Source of the DNA: Anthostomella pinea
Taxonomy: Eukaryota > Ascomycota > Sordariomycetes > Xylariales > Xylariaceae
Length of the DNA: 64,000 bases
Assembly (NCBI GenBank): GCA_963556695.1
Contig: CAUWAG010000020.1
Span: 2,790,001-2,854,000 of the forward strand
Reading direction: 5' to 3'
Shown here: positions 15,240-26,296 of the stretch, piece by piece
Position numbering within the stretch: the stretch's first letter is position 1
Layout: each line of letters begins with the position of its first letter
Program-made: the position numbers and the translations under genes
Notes under the pieces: model-generated
Database searches by the model: none
What the model was told of the DNA's origin: nothing
Seen by the model: the letters and a program-made list of their open reading frames with translations, nothing else

Positions 15240-15755
15240 AATAATTTATTATTATAAATACTACGTTATAGCTAGAAGCCGTATTAAAAGGATATTTAAC
15301 ATTTATGGTGACAGGTACATGTTTTATAGTATATATATATAGGGTCTAAGCTTTAAGGCTTACTACTCCGGGCTACTTGTGCCATTCTATAACAATCCCC
15401 AGGGTCGTACACGGTTCGTCTCGAACCTGGACAATTATCGCAGCAGTCGCCTAGCGGATTATATCCGAGAGCCGGTGCGCCACAGCTTAGAGTGGCCTTA
15501 TTAATTAATATATACATACAATACGTAAAAACCATTAATCGTTAAGGTTTACGTTAACCAAAATTTTAACCTTAATCCCTATAATTAGGCTAAATAATTT
15601 AATAATTTAATATTATAACTAGCACGTTATAGTTAAAAGCCTTATTAAAAAGATACCGAATATTTAACGTAATAGCTACATATTTTATAATAATATTTAA
15701 ACACATAGTCTAGGCTTTGGAGCTTACCACTTCCGTCTACTTATACTATTTTATG
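15240..15755. repeat. Pair of diverged ~150-bp direct repeats
   Basis: The segment 15,240-15,396 is repeated at about 15,603-15,753. Shared text includes ACGTTATAG, AGCCnTATTAAAA, ATATTTAAC, TACATnTTTTATA and GGCTTACTAC(T)CCG against GAGCTTACCACTTCCG. The second copy is more AT-rich, as expected if it was mutated more. The copies could be LTR fragments or parts of a nested repeat. Confidence 0.5.
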
Positions 15756-16020
15756 ATATAAAGAACTTTTTTTAATAAAACCCACCTTTATAAAGATATA
15801 AGCAAAATTTATTATTATTATTAATTAAACCCATTTTAATTATAAACGTACTTTTTTTGGTTTCAAAAACCGCTTGAACCGCTTAAAACAGCCTTTTAAT
15901 TTTTATAAAGATTAATGTGGATGACAAGCGAGCGGCAATTACAAGCGAACGGCAATTTTTCACTAACCTTCCAACCAATATGTCAAATAACTCGACCACA
16001 ACGCATTTAATTCAATCTAA

Positions 16021-16365
16021 TCAATCGGATTCTTTTTCTTCAGACGTTTCTATCTCTATTGTACAAGTTCGCGCATTATGGCCAGTGTTGCCACAAACGC
16101 CACAACGTCGCTCACGCGCTGCCGCCCTCCTCGGACGATGACTATCTTCACCCATTTCCTGTCTTGCCAGCTCATCACTATCCTTTACAGCCTGGAGACC
16201 TGTTATATTTTTAACAGAAAGTACTCCTCCTTTCACTAGAGGTTTGTTTTTTGTCCTCCGGCGTTTACTTAATAGGTGATTGGCCTCCTCTAGCTCGCGG
16301 ACCCGGGAATCAACCAAAGTGACCTTGTGCATAAGACCGTATGTAGCCTTTAAAAATGAGCTCAA
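16021..16365 (-). pseudogene. Fot1-like transposase C-terminal segment with zinc knuckle
   Basis: An open 114-codon stretch at the 3' end of the interrupted transposase. It has a basic, coiled-coil-like part (REL..ANHLLSKRRR), an Arg-rich patch and a CX2CX4HX4C zinc knuckle, then an acidic end. The homologous segment at 63,312-63,656 is also open. It is part of the transposon, not a host gene. The knuckle probably helps nucleic-acid binding, as in related fungal transposases. Confidence 0.75.
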
Positions 16366-16369
16366 CGCA

Positions 16370-17445
16370 TCAACTATTGATATAGGTGAGCTTTTCTGGT
16401 GGTTTCTGACTCAATTTCGGATATAAACCGACTGGTTTACCGCTTCGTTGATGGTGGTAGGTGTCTTTAAAGTCCAAGTAGTGGGTGGCAGATTGGGGTC
16501 TGGCGACGGTGTTCGTATGACAGCGACAGCATCCAGCTTCGAAATGACACTTATTGGGTCGAAAGGAACAAGCCCAGTGGCACTGAAACCTGCTCAAAAT
16601 GTTTACTGGCGTCATAGCAGCGTTGTGTGCTTCACAAAATGCTGCAAGGAAGTCCTCCTTTGAAACATGGGTTATATGACGCTGGATGAGATCCTTAATT
16701 ATGCGACTGTACGCTCGTTTGAGCGGGTTAAAACAACTGATATCTAAAGGCTGGAGCCTGTGTGACGAGTGGACAGGCATACAAAGGGTAATAATACTAT
16801 TGTTCTGACAATAATCCTCAAAGATCTGGGAATGGTGGCTTTTGTGACCATCTAGGATGAGGAGGCGTTTACTGGCAGTCATACACGGTCTGGTCGGCCG
16901 TATGGCGCAATGGTCAAATTCGCCTGGTTGTGTTCTCGTTTGTGCGGTGGGCGACGAGAACAAGTGGGTTCGAATCCTGCTATGGCCCCCTTCTGACCCG
17001 GGCTATGCGAGTCGACAACCAGCACACAACAGTGGAGAGGCCCCTTATCGCAGAGCCCGATAGCCAAGCAGCTTGTCTCCACAATACCCACTCCTGCGAG
17101 GTTTTTCCCCTAGTGGTTTCCCTCGCTAGCAGATAACAAACACCTATTTCACCCACCAATGCGACATATATCGAACGGCTACTGGAACGATGTATACACC
17201 AGAGGACTGAGGTTTACTGGGTTGCTTTGTCACTGGATAGGAGGTTTTTCTGACAGAATCGTGCTTGGTTATTGACTAAAACCATCTGGTCACTCCAGGT
17301 TGGTACCGCTATAGCGAGGATAGGCTCGTGCGCGGATCTGAATGTATCTAGACTGACACCTCTACAACCTTGCGATGCAATGGCTCTGGGAGGCGTGGTT
17401 TGCCCTATGGAGGGACTGCACCCACAATAAATACAATCAAATCAA
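16370..17445 (-). pseudogene. Fot1-like transposase catalytic region, split by SINE
   Basis: The frame from about 16,890 down to 16,370 carries KRLLILDGHKSHHSQIFEDY and HITHVSKEDFLAAFCEAHN, the second half of the DDE core. Its first half resumes at about 17,461 on the other side of an inserted element, with VVPPLIILQGKTHLASWY. The first 20 or so residues of the open frame here come from the insert and not from the transposase. A shift near 16,600 moves the reading frame away from the GFSATGLVPFDP segment. Confidence 0.75.
16894..17445 (+). mobile_element. tRNA-derived SINE inserted in the Fot1-like element
   Basis: 552 bp flanked by a perfect 15-bp target duplication, TCATACACGGTCTGG, at 16,879-16,893 and 17,446-17,460. 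The uninterrupted copy at 62.8 kb has this sequence once. The left end looks like a tRNA gene: a 7-bp acceptor-like pair GGCCGTA (16,896-16,902) with TATGGCC (16,981-16,987), an A box TGGCGCAATGG (16,903-16,913) and a perfect B box GGTTCGAATCC (16,967-16,977). The spacing fits a class II (Ser/Leu-type) tRNA with a long arm; an 8-bp hairpin GTTCTCGT/ACGAGAAC lies inside. The right end is a short A-rich tail (ACAATAAATACAATCAAATC). This is the structure of a SINE transcribed by RNA polymerase III and moved by LINE machinery. Confidence 0.85.
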
Positions 17446-18333
17446 TCATACACGGTCTGGTATACTTGTCGAAATGCTGAATCCATTCCACCCCAATCTC
17501 GTTCGTATTCCAACCGTTATCGGACACATCCACCTTCCAATCGCGTAGTAATGTTGTATCGCGATACCATGACGCAAGGTGGGTTTTGCCCTGTAGAATG
17601 ATGAGCGGCGGGACCACCCAACCATCAGCATTGACAGCAAAAATTGCTATAGACTATTCCCTGTTGCCTTGCTGAGCTTGTCTAGGCCTATCACGTCTTT
17701 CGGCGCTTATAACGACCATGCCAGACCCAATGATGCCCATCATAAACCCAGTCTCATCGAAGTTATAAATATCCGCGTCTTAGATACCATGTTTTGCGAC
17801 TGCCGCTACAACTTGGCGAAATCATGCGTGATACACGTCTATATCTTCGTTCAAGACCCTCTATTAATCCATCCTCCGATGAAAACGCGTCCGGAGGCCT
17901 GGTGTGCGTTTAATGAAGTTCCGCGTCTAGTTCTTTCCAACGCGTCTATCCCCACGTGCTGCCGATAATTAATTCGCCATATTTTCAACATAACTGTGCC
18001 AGGGTGGAAATGCTCGCACATCCAGGTCAAGAATGAAGGAAAGAATGGCATTCTCTTTGGAAATCGTAAGTTTCAAAGTATTGGGTATGTTATCGCGTCG
18101 TGATGGTCGGCCGGCGATTCTAGCCTTCAAGGTATTATATGGGACATGGAAAGTCTTAGAAAGCTTGCCAATAGGGTGGCGTCACTTAGCTTGGACAGCA
18201 AGCTGTAAGTCTGATTTGCTATAACGCAATGCCATTATTGTTGGTTGATCAATTAGGAGCCTTGATTGAAAGGTTAGGTGGCTGGTGAAAAGCTGCCGTT
18301 CGCTTGTAATTGGCGCTCGCTTGTCATCCACGT

Positions 18334-20640
18334 TATCGTTTATACTTTTTTCTAATTCTATTTTAAGAGTTTAATACTAATATACGATAATAAACATTAT
18401 TTTAACCACAAATAAATAATAAAACATTTAATTCATATTAAATATTGAATATCAGATAAATTATTTTAAATCAAAAATTACGTATTAGATTATACGGCGG
18501 ATAAAGTTTATATTATTAATCCTTTATAACTTAACAATAATTATTAGCTTATTCATTTTTTCCAACTACTTATATAAATATTTGTCATTAATTATATTAC
18601 TAAACTACTTATCTAATTAATATTGTCATGGTCTGGTATAGGTAGCCTATGTGGTGAGTCCTGGAGCCCGGACATGAGTACATGTACCACCGTTGAATGG
18701 CAAGCTGCCACGCTTGATATTCGACATCCTTTTGAGAGGAACAGCCGTGGCATGGTGGTTATGGTGTGCGTTCCGTCATAAATATCCTTAAAAAAGAGAA
18801 AAAAAAATTACGATATATTAATAGTAATTACTTATATTACGTTTGAATAATTTCCTTTACCCTTAAATATGCTATATATACTATTAAAAATTAAGTTCAA
18901 CCCTTAATAAACCAACTTTCATTAAATAATTGGAGTACTTTAATAAGAAGGATATTTAATCACGAACGGAAAAATACTTTAAGCTTTTATAGAAGACTTT
19001 AATAATCTTTTCATATTTATTTACTTATAATAACCACTTTTAATTTATAGAATATGGGCCTTTTTAAATTAGAAATCTAAATTGTTCATTTGTGATAGAT
19101 CTGACATCTATCCATCCATTCACGGTGGTACGTGCGCTCATCAGGTGATCTGGTGGGGTGGACGCGTTGCCCCGCTGCACTCACTATGGATAATTGTGGA
19201 GCGGGATTGAAGATCTAATCCCCCACCAGAATTGGCTGGTGGTTCTGATCCTTCTTCCCTCCTCACCAGTAGATTCTTATTCATCTGGAGTAATAGATGG
19301 GCATCTTCGTCCTGAGCTGCCAGCTGTTCCGTGACATCATTCTATTATCCGACACTATCATGCTATATATTTGAAACGAAATTGAATAGATTTTATATCT
19401 TATTTATTATAAAATTTTCAGTTAACGTATTTTAACTCGATTAAATCTTATATATGTATATGACTATTTAAATATAACACGTTATAAATCAAATACCGTT
19501 ATTTAAATCGATATAAACGCGGTTAATAAAGGTCGCTTTTCCATGTTTTTCTTTATATAAGTATTTATATAATAATAAATGCAAGTTAATAATATTTTTA
19601 AAAACCTTAAAATTTATCTTTATATTTGTGGGGAAATCGTCTTTTTATAATTTCTTCCGTAAATAGTCTTAATAACTCGTTAGCTTGTAAAAGGTTAAAA
19701 TATAAATCGGATATTTTACGTATACGACCGATCTTGTTAACACTTTTGATATATATCATATCGTTTAATAGTTTAATCATTACTTAAATTAAACAAAAAG
19801 AAACCATAAAAAAAGAATTTTAAGCATTATAGAAATAGAATAAAATAACGGCTTATCAGTAATTTGAGCGACTAATATAAATGTAGAGTCACTTTTAAGC
19901 ATCAATTTAACGTTTGAAATCCGGCTTTAAATATTAAATAAAATAAATAAAAGTACGGTTATAACGTTAACGGTAAAGACAAAACCCGGACGTTAATTAT
20001 AAAGGTTTTTTTTTTAGTTTTTAAAATAATAATAATAACGTTTAAACCCGAATTGTTATTTAAAAAGCATTTTACGTATTAAATAAACCCAGTTTAAATG
20101 TTATTAAAATCACGTTATAGTTATAATAAATTTAATAATCCTGTTATGAATTACGTCCTTTTAAAGCGTATTTATCATAAATCTTAAAAGATATTATACT
20201 CGTCTTCGTGTTAATAATTAGCATAAAAACAACCTACATGTATTAATAAGTAAACATTGTATAATACATATATTAAACGTAACCCCAAAAGTTTTAACCC
20301 CGATATTGTAATATAAATTACATAAATGTATAAATAACGTCATTATTAGATTTAAATAAACAGCGCAAATAAGCACTGTTATAATGAAATAAAGCTGTAT
20401 AAACTTTAGCTATATTTTGTTACAGCTTCTTTAGTCAAAAATCTATAATCCGTATATATATTTACGTATACACGCTTTAAATATAATAACACTTCATTTC
20501 ACTTTATTTGTTTTTATTATGTTTAGAACGAAATCATCGTAAAAGAAAAGGAAAACGTAAATAAATACTTGGTTAGGTACAAGGTGTTTTTTTATATATT
20601 TTTAAGGTACTTATATGGCTAAAAACAAGGAAACGGGTAG
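18334..20640. other. AT-rich repeat-derived DNA with two balanced patches
   Basis: AT-rich sequence without genes between the Fot1-like element and the gene island. Two patches are more GC-balanced: 18,628-18,785, beginning TGTCATGGTCTGGTATAG, and about 19,090-19,365. Neither shows a coding frame. The TGTCATGGTC start would suit a long terminal repeat, but I found no matching partner, so I leave them unassigned. Confidence 0.6.
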
Positions 20641-20960
20641 TAAGATTGGCCACGCGGAGAAGTGAAAAGAGTGCATAGACCTAGGCCACATTAAGATCTT
20701 AAGGGGATAAACGATCGCAACGCCAACAACGCTTGAGTGTCTGCAGATCTTGTCATGGTTCAAGGCTGGGCAATATGTTGGGGATCTTGCTATGTATTAT
20801 CTATTGTGAATATTTCACTTAATTATTCTGTTGACGAAAGGAAAACACCCTACGCCGCGCTGGAAAAGAGGGTATCCAGAGACCAAACCGCAATACTGTA
20901 CATGATGATATACAACCATCATCCTCCCACCGGCCCTACTGACCAGCCAGGTGTTAAACC

Positions 20961-23900
20961 CTACATGATCATATGCCACCCGTCGCCGAACGGCACATGG
21001 TCCATGGAAGTTATTTGCCACTGCAAACCCCTACTGCGAGCCTGTGCAATCCATTGCACAGCTGGTATTGTACGGTGCTGGGCCTCCCGCCCCTCTGTAA
21101 TTTGTCGTATCACCTTCTCCATGTCCAGGCTTACCCCCGACTGGTGATCGATGTGCCGCACCTCCCCGTTCCCGAGCAGTTCGGACGTGAACGTGTCCGC
21201 CATTCGTCGCGCGAGGTCATCAACCCGGACCACGTCGAGCTTGACTTGCCAGTCGCCCGAAGCTGGCGCTGTCTGCATCTGAGACGAGAGGCCTCGGAAG
21301 TGGTCGAGGATTTCCTCTGTCTCGCCAGCTGCCCCTTGAGGTGGTACTGTCACTCGGTGGATTGCCAGAGGAAGTTCAAGCTGCGCAGCAGCTTTTGTGA
21401 GGTACTTCTCTGACGCCCGTTTGCATGCCATATAGCCCTGGGAGCCGCCCGTGGGCGGGACTGAGTCCGTCATAGCCGCGACGCTACCGCTCGAGATGAA
21501 GTGGAAGGGGATGCGTCGCGCGGCAGCCAGCTGCACGAGCGTTTTCGTCGACTCGAGGTTCGCCCCGCGGAGGAACTGGTAGGCGTCAAGTAGTGAGCGG
21601 CTCGTACCCACATGGATGATCATGTCCACCGCAGTCGAGAGGGACTGGAAGCTCTCCTCGGTGAGTCCGAGCCGCGGTGCTGCGAGATCACCTGTGTAGG
21701 CCTTGACCTTGTCCGATATGACTTGGCCCGAGGGACGTTGCTTGGGACGGACAGCGACGCAGTGGATCTCGTCCACGTCGTTCGATTCCGCAAGCCTTTG
21801 CACCAGCCGCCGTCCCAGGAAGCCGGTGGATCCAGTGACGAGGACTCTCTTCCGGCCGCTTGTGCGGACTGGGATATCTGACCCGGTGTCACCAATCTCG
21901 GCGAGGTTACGGTCAAGGGCAGTTTCCAAGTCCCAGTCGATATTGTCAGCGGGCTCCGATGTCTCAATCTTGGCGGCCATGGCGCCCAGCGTGACGGCAC
22001 CGAAGAGATCAGTCAGCGATAGCTTGGCGTTGAATCGCATATTGATCATGATCTGGAGCGTGACGAGAAGCAGCGAGTTGCCGCCGAGCTCGAAGAAGCT
22101 CGTGCTGTCACTGGCTTCCAGAGCTCCCGCAACGTGGTCCGGGATGACCTCTTTCCACAGCTCGACCAGCGTGCGCTCAGTCTCGGCGAGATCCTCGGCA
22201 GTTCGCCCACCCTTGGCCTGCTGGATTTCCAGGGCCTGGACAACAGCACGATCTGCCTTGCCGTGCGGGTTGACCGGTATCTGCGCCAAGGCAACGAAAA
22301 TGGCCGGGATCATCCAGACGGGCAAGGCGAAGATGAATCGCAGCGAGCGGAGGAATGCGTTTTGCTCGCCCTCGGTGTACTGGCCCGGTGCGAACTGGAC
22401 GTGGGCGACGAGCAACTCGCCGCGGACCGACACCACCGCCCCGTGCAGGGCACCCTCGGCAGCCTTCAGGATTGTGTTCTCGACGTCTTCGAGTTCGACA
22501 CGCATGCCGCGGATCTTGACCTGAGTGTCACCCGCGATCCGTCCATGGAACAGGAGCGCACCGTCGTCACGAAGGCGGCCGACGTCGCCAGTGCGGTACA
22601 CCGTACGTCCCTCGGAGGAGGCGAGCGCCGGTGGTGCATAGGCGTTGCCGATGAACCTACTGTCACTGAGCTTCACGTTGTTGAGATAGCCTCTCGCGAC
22701 ACTGGGACCTCCAATGGCGATCTCGCCGGCAACCCCTTGTGGGACCAAGTTCAGGTTGCGGTCGACAATGCAGACCGAGTAGTTGGGGAGGGGAAAGCCT
22801 ACGGGATGTCGTCCTCGTCAAATTCGGGTCCGTACGGGATTTCCGTCTTGGTGCAGGTGATGGACTCGGCGGGACCGTACGAGTTGTACAGCTTCAGCCC
22901 TTCGAGTCCCAGACCCTCGATGCTCTGACGTAATGATCTGGGCATTAGCTCACCACCTCCCCACGCGAATCGCCATTCAGAGGCACCCATGAGGTCAGCG
23001 GCCCCGTAGCCGATCCAGCTGGCATACTCGGAAGGGGTGGCACGGGTGTAGGTGATTTTCTCGGATTCGATCACCTTGGCGATGGCCATGGGATCACCGC
23101 GGCACTCCTTGGTTACCACGTAGACCGAACCCCCGTTGACCAGACCGCAGAGGATCTGATCAAGGGAGAAGTCAAAGGTGAATGCGCTTTGCTGTAGTAC
23201 TCGCTCGGCGCCAACCTTGTACTGCGTGGTCAGGCCCTCGATGGTGTTCTTGAAAGCCGAGTGGGTTAGGACAACGCCCTTGGGCCGTCCGGTTGAGCCA
23301 CTGGTGAACAAGACCGCGGCAGGAGTGTCGGCCCTGGCATGGCTCTCCGTGGTGGTGGTGGTCGTCGTCGCAGCCGGGAGAGACGAGATGTTGATCAGGG
23401 CTGCCGAGGACAAGAGATCGCCGACTTGCCCCTCGCTCTGGGCGTGATAGAGGATGGCAGCTGGCTTGGCCGCCTTGGCGACGAGTGCCAGGCGGGGGAG
23501 GGAACTGCGGAGGTCCATAGGCACGTAGGTACCACCGGCATGCCATATAGCAAGGAGAGAGCACACCCAGTCGACGCTAGGCTGCTGGAAGACGGCTACC
23601 GTGGAACCCTGTTGGACGCCCGCCCTGACGAGTGACCCGCTGATGGACTGGATGCGTTGTGCCAAGAGACCGTAGGTCAGCGAGTTGCCATTCCCATCCT
23701 TGACGGCCTCGCTCTCCGGCTTCCGGGCTGCGATATCAGAGATGCGATGGGAGACCGTCTCCGGCCACGCTGATCTCAACTCGGGCCCTGCCTGTGTGTC
23801 AGTACTCCCTATTACTTGGTCATCTGGGGGTCACTTACCGCGGCCGAGCATCCTGGCGGCGTCGATGTCCTTGGTGTCTACATTGAACGGACGGTAGTCC

Positions 23901-24121
23901 ATCCACACCTGGAAGAGGGGGCTGTGGGTGGCCGAGCGGGGAATATCGAGCTTTTCCAGCAGAGCGTCGAAGGGGATGCTGGAGTGTGCAGGTGCCTCGT
24001 AGGCCTTGGTCCGGGCCTCTGCTGCGACTTCTCGGAAGGCCGTGTTCTTGTCCTGGTCGGTGGCCGTGAACCGCAGCGGCAGGAGGTTCAGCATGAACCC
24101 GATGGTTCTGTCGAGTGACTT
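20961..24121 (-). pseudogene. C(partial)-A-T-R remnant of a PKS-NRPS-type synthetase
   Basis: The C-terminal part of a hybrid PKS-NRPS or NRPS. The first exon (24,121-23,839) holds only the end of a condensation domain (TIGFMLNLLPLRF, then FDALLEKLDIPRSATHSPLF). A 51-nt intron (23,838-23,788, GTAAGT..CAG) follows. The adenylation domain shows LFTSGSTGRPKGVV (A3), YNSYGPAES (A5), YRTGDVGRL (A7) and NPHGKADR (A10). The thiolation site is FFELGGNSLL. The reductase has VTGSTGFLGRRL and an SDR-type YMACK catalytic pair, so it would release product reductively rather than by Dieckmann closure. Two lesions: nothing upstream of about 24,121 continues the C domain, and a missing base at 22,803-22,805 (a C run) shifts the frame between DEDDIP and the segment leading to NLVPQG. 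The PKS half is absent. Most likely a truncated pseudogene; a sequencing error could explain the frameshift but not the truncation. Confidence 0.85.
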
Positions 24122-24850
24122 ACCGGTAAGATTTTAGCCTTTTCGGTTTGCAAGAGCTTATTTGTCCCTGCCCCTGTCCTTGCTGCCCTGGTATATTGCC
24201 CAGATCCATGTCCATGTCGCATCCGCCATGCTCGTGGGCGGCGGGCACGTACAAAGGTACGGTGCTGCTTCCCACCGTCGCTGGCGCATCTATACGCTGT
24301 TGGTCACAAGACTGCACCGCCGCCGTCGCCGGCTGACATACTCTCGTTAGCACTGTCAGATCTCACGTTGGGGTCAGCCCGTCCACGCTGCCATGTCAGC
24401 CATCTGGGGAAGACAAGGGTGGTTCAGCCATTGTCAGCCAGTGATGATGACTATACTATCGCGTCTTTCGGCGTCAATCTTCATCCAGAAGCTTACACAT
24501 CTGTCACTATTTTGCCTTGAATCCTTTAGCCACGTGGGACAATAATAGCTATGATGTCTTTTCCGGAGCAGTGTCCGCCACGCAGAAGCCGTTGGGCCCT
24601 CTCCTGTCGTGTTGCCGTGGCGGGACATGATGCGATGGTCTACGCGAGCCGAGTCATAAAGCCTTCGAGCTCTTGATGTCGTTTTCTCAGTTGCCTGTTC
24701 CACCGTCGTACCCGGTACAGAGTCTTTGCACTACAACTCCAACCGCATTTAGTTACATCGTGTAGCAAAACCGACTTTTTCTCAAGTTGTTGCCAAAAAC
24801 TCATCTGCCATCCCACAGAACGCCGAGCTTGCCCTTTTACCCGTAACATC
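24122..24850. other. Intergenic; probable deletion junction upstream of synthetase remnant
   Basis: No coding sequence of the missing condensation or PKS domains is visible on either strand. If the synthetase was once complete, its 5' portion was lost at or near 24,121. The region then doubles as the upstream sequence of the hydrolase at 24,851. A CCTGTCCTTG/CTGCCC-rich low-complexity patch lies at 24,165-24,200. Confidence 0.5.
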
Positions 24851-25644
24851 ATGCTTCGAAACGTCAGGCAACCCAGGCCCAAGAAGCCTGTGATGCTCAT
24901 GCTTCACGGCTCCGGCAGCTTGTCAGCCATCTTTCGCTTTCAGACCCACGGATTGGCCAGGGAGCTTTCGAAGAGCTTCGACCTCGTCTTCCTCGATGGC
25001 CCCACGCCAAGCCCACCGGGCCCGGGTATGCTGCCCCTTTTTGCCGAGATGCCATGACAGAGCTGTTCGACGTCGCCCGTTACATTCAGACGCAGCTGGT
25101 CGACCAGGGCGTCAAGGCAGGCGACGTTGTAGCCATCCTCGGCTTCAGTCAGGGCGCGCTCACGGCCATGGCGATGCTTGACCTTCGGCTGGCCCAGCAA
25201 TCGGCGTGGCAGAACCTGCGCTTCTGCGTGACCATAGGCGCCGGCACAACTGATGATTCGGCCCAGCTGGATGGCATTGAATCTATGATCAGCACCCTCT
25301 CGCACATGCTCGGCCAACCGGATGGGAAGTTCCCCTTGTACAGCGTGCAGGCTTCGGGTACGAGGGATGTGTGGTACAAAGATGGCAAAAGACTTGCCAG
25401 CATGTGTGCCAAGGACCGAACCAAGACGATGGACTACCGAGATGGACACGTGGTGCCCCGTCAAAGGGCCGATATCATGAAGTTGGTGCATCTGATCACT
25501 GCTATCGACACGGATAGCAAGGCCGTCCAGGATGTCTCAGAGGCCGTCCAACCATTGGAAGCCCGTTCTGTGCCAACAATACTCGCTGGAGAAGACACAA
25601 CACGGGGCATGGCTGTATTAGCAGACAGGGGAATCAGAATATAG
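24851..25644 (+). pseudogene. FSH1-type serine hydrolase, frame-broken
   Basis: Alpha/beta hydrolase of the FSH1 family. The first part (24,851-25,057) has VMLMLHGSGS, IFRFQTHGLARELS and FLDGPTPSPPGPGMLP, the usual opening with oxyanion loop. The second part (from about 25,060, another frame) has ILGFSQGA with the nucleophile Ser and YRDGHVVPRQ with the catalytic His. Between FAEM and TELFDVARYI the family's roughly 20-residue PYYRW-type segment is missing and the frame changes, at about 25,050-25,062. A 36-nt GTATGC..CAG segment could restore frame, but it is too short for a normal fungal intron and would remove a conserved stretch. FSH-type hydrolases are common partners in PKS-NRPS clusters. 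Divergent from the synthetase remnant. Probably non-functional. Confidence 0.72.
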
Positions 25645-26296
25645 TGCATATGCCACTCGGGTTCATTGTATTGTTACCGTTGGATTCATGTTGTTACTCT
25701 TACTATTACGAATGTATTATTACGACGCTTATTGTGTGTGTGTCCCGCCTGCCTCGTACTGTTCGTGTTCCTTCATGCCACCACGGCTGTATTGGTAAAG
25801 CAATCAGTCTGCATGGTAAGCTTCCTAATATGTCGATGTATCAGCTTTATTGTCTGCTGTACGGGATGGTACTAGTTATAAATCGCCCTGACAGTCCCTA
25901 TGGTCACTGCAGAGCCTAGAACTCGTGTAAAACGTCGCAGATGTACGGTCACTATATACTCTGCAGAACGTACAATCCGGAGTATAAATTTCTCATAAGG
26001 GTCCTATTTTCACGGGTGCAACAGTAAGAGGGCATTTACCTGAGGCGTTACGCTGCAGAATATCTCTCGAATAGGCAGGGGTCACGACGGAAGCCAGATG
26101 GGCCACGTATGAAAGTGCATGTGTATGATATAACCATAAAGATCAGTCGCTAAGTTATCTGTAACCACCCAAAAAGAAACTGCAGCTCCCGATTTCCCGC
26201 CATTCCGTATTCCTTACCCATTGGTGCATCCTGAGTCAAGCATGGGTATATACAATGGAAACGCTATATAGTAACGCACAACTCCGCAGTACGACG
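25645..26296. other. Intergenic between convergent hydrolase and enoyl reductase
   Basis: Nothing coding recognised. The hydrolase (plus) and the enoyl reductase (minus) converge here, so it holds their 3' ends. T-rich stretches after 25,645 could serve in 3' end formation. Confidence 0.5.

Larger units (their letters stand above)
15915..18333 (-). mobile_element. Fot1/Pogo-like DNA transposon, interrupted copy
   Basis: The element is bounded by TA dinucleotides (15,913-14 and 18,334-35). Its terminal inverted repeats are about 40-50 bp: the left end starts ATGTGGATGACAAGCGAGCG and the right end, reverse complemented, ACGTGGATGACAAGCGAGCG. Without a 552-bp insert and its 15-bp target duplication it would be about 1.85 kb, matching the copy at 61,905-63,762. 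The minus-strand transposase runs from a helix-turn-helix segment (about 18.2 kb) through a catalytic core with NFDETGF and LILDGHKSHH to a C-terminal CCHC knuckle CGVCGNTGHNARTC (about 16.05-16.10 kb). Several stops and frameshifts break the frame, so this copy is dead. Confidence 0.88.

Noticed and set aside
16896..16987. A functional tRNA gene
   Set aside because: A/B boxes and an acceptor-like stem are present, but the arms do not fold as a normal tRNA and the unit is the head of a 552-bp insertion with a target duplication.
16857..17136. Plus-strand frames in the SINE
   Set aside because: They lie inside the tRNA-derived insert and are not coding.
20737..21413. Plus-strand open frames over the reductase domain
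   Set aside because: Antisense shadows of the synthetase remnant; no domain.
22797..22802. GTAGGC as a 5' splice site resolving the synthetase frameshift
   Set aside because: Splicing there would remove the conserved stretch before NLVPQG; a missing base in the adjacent C run explains it better.
21703..22928. Long plus-strand frames (264-273 codons)
   Set aside because: GC-rich antisense frames over the adenylation/thiolation/reductase coding sequence, which has clear motifs on the other strand.
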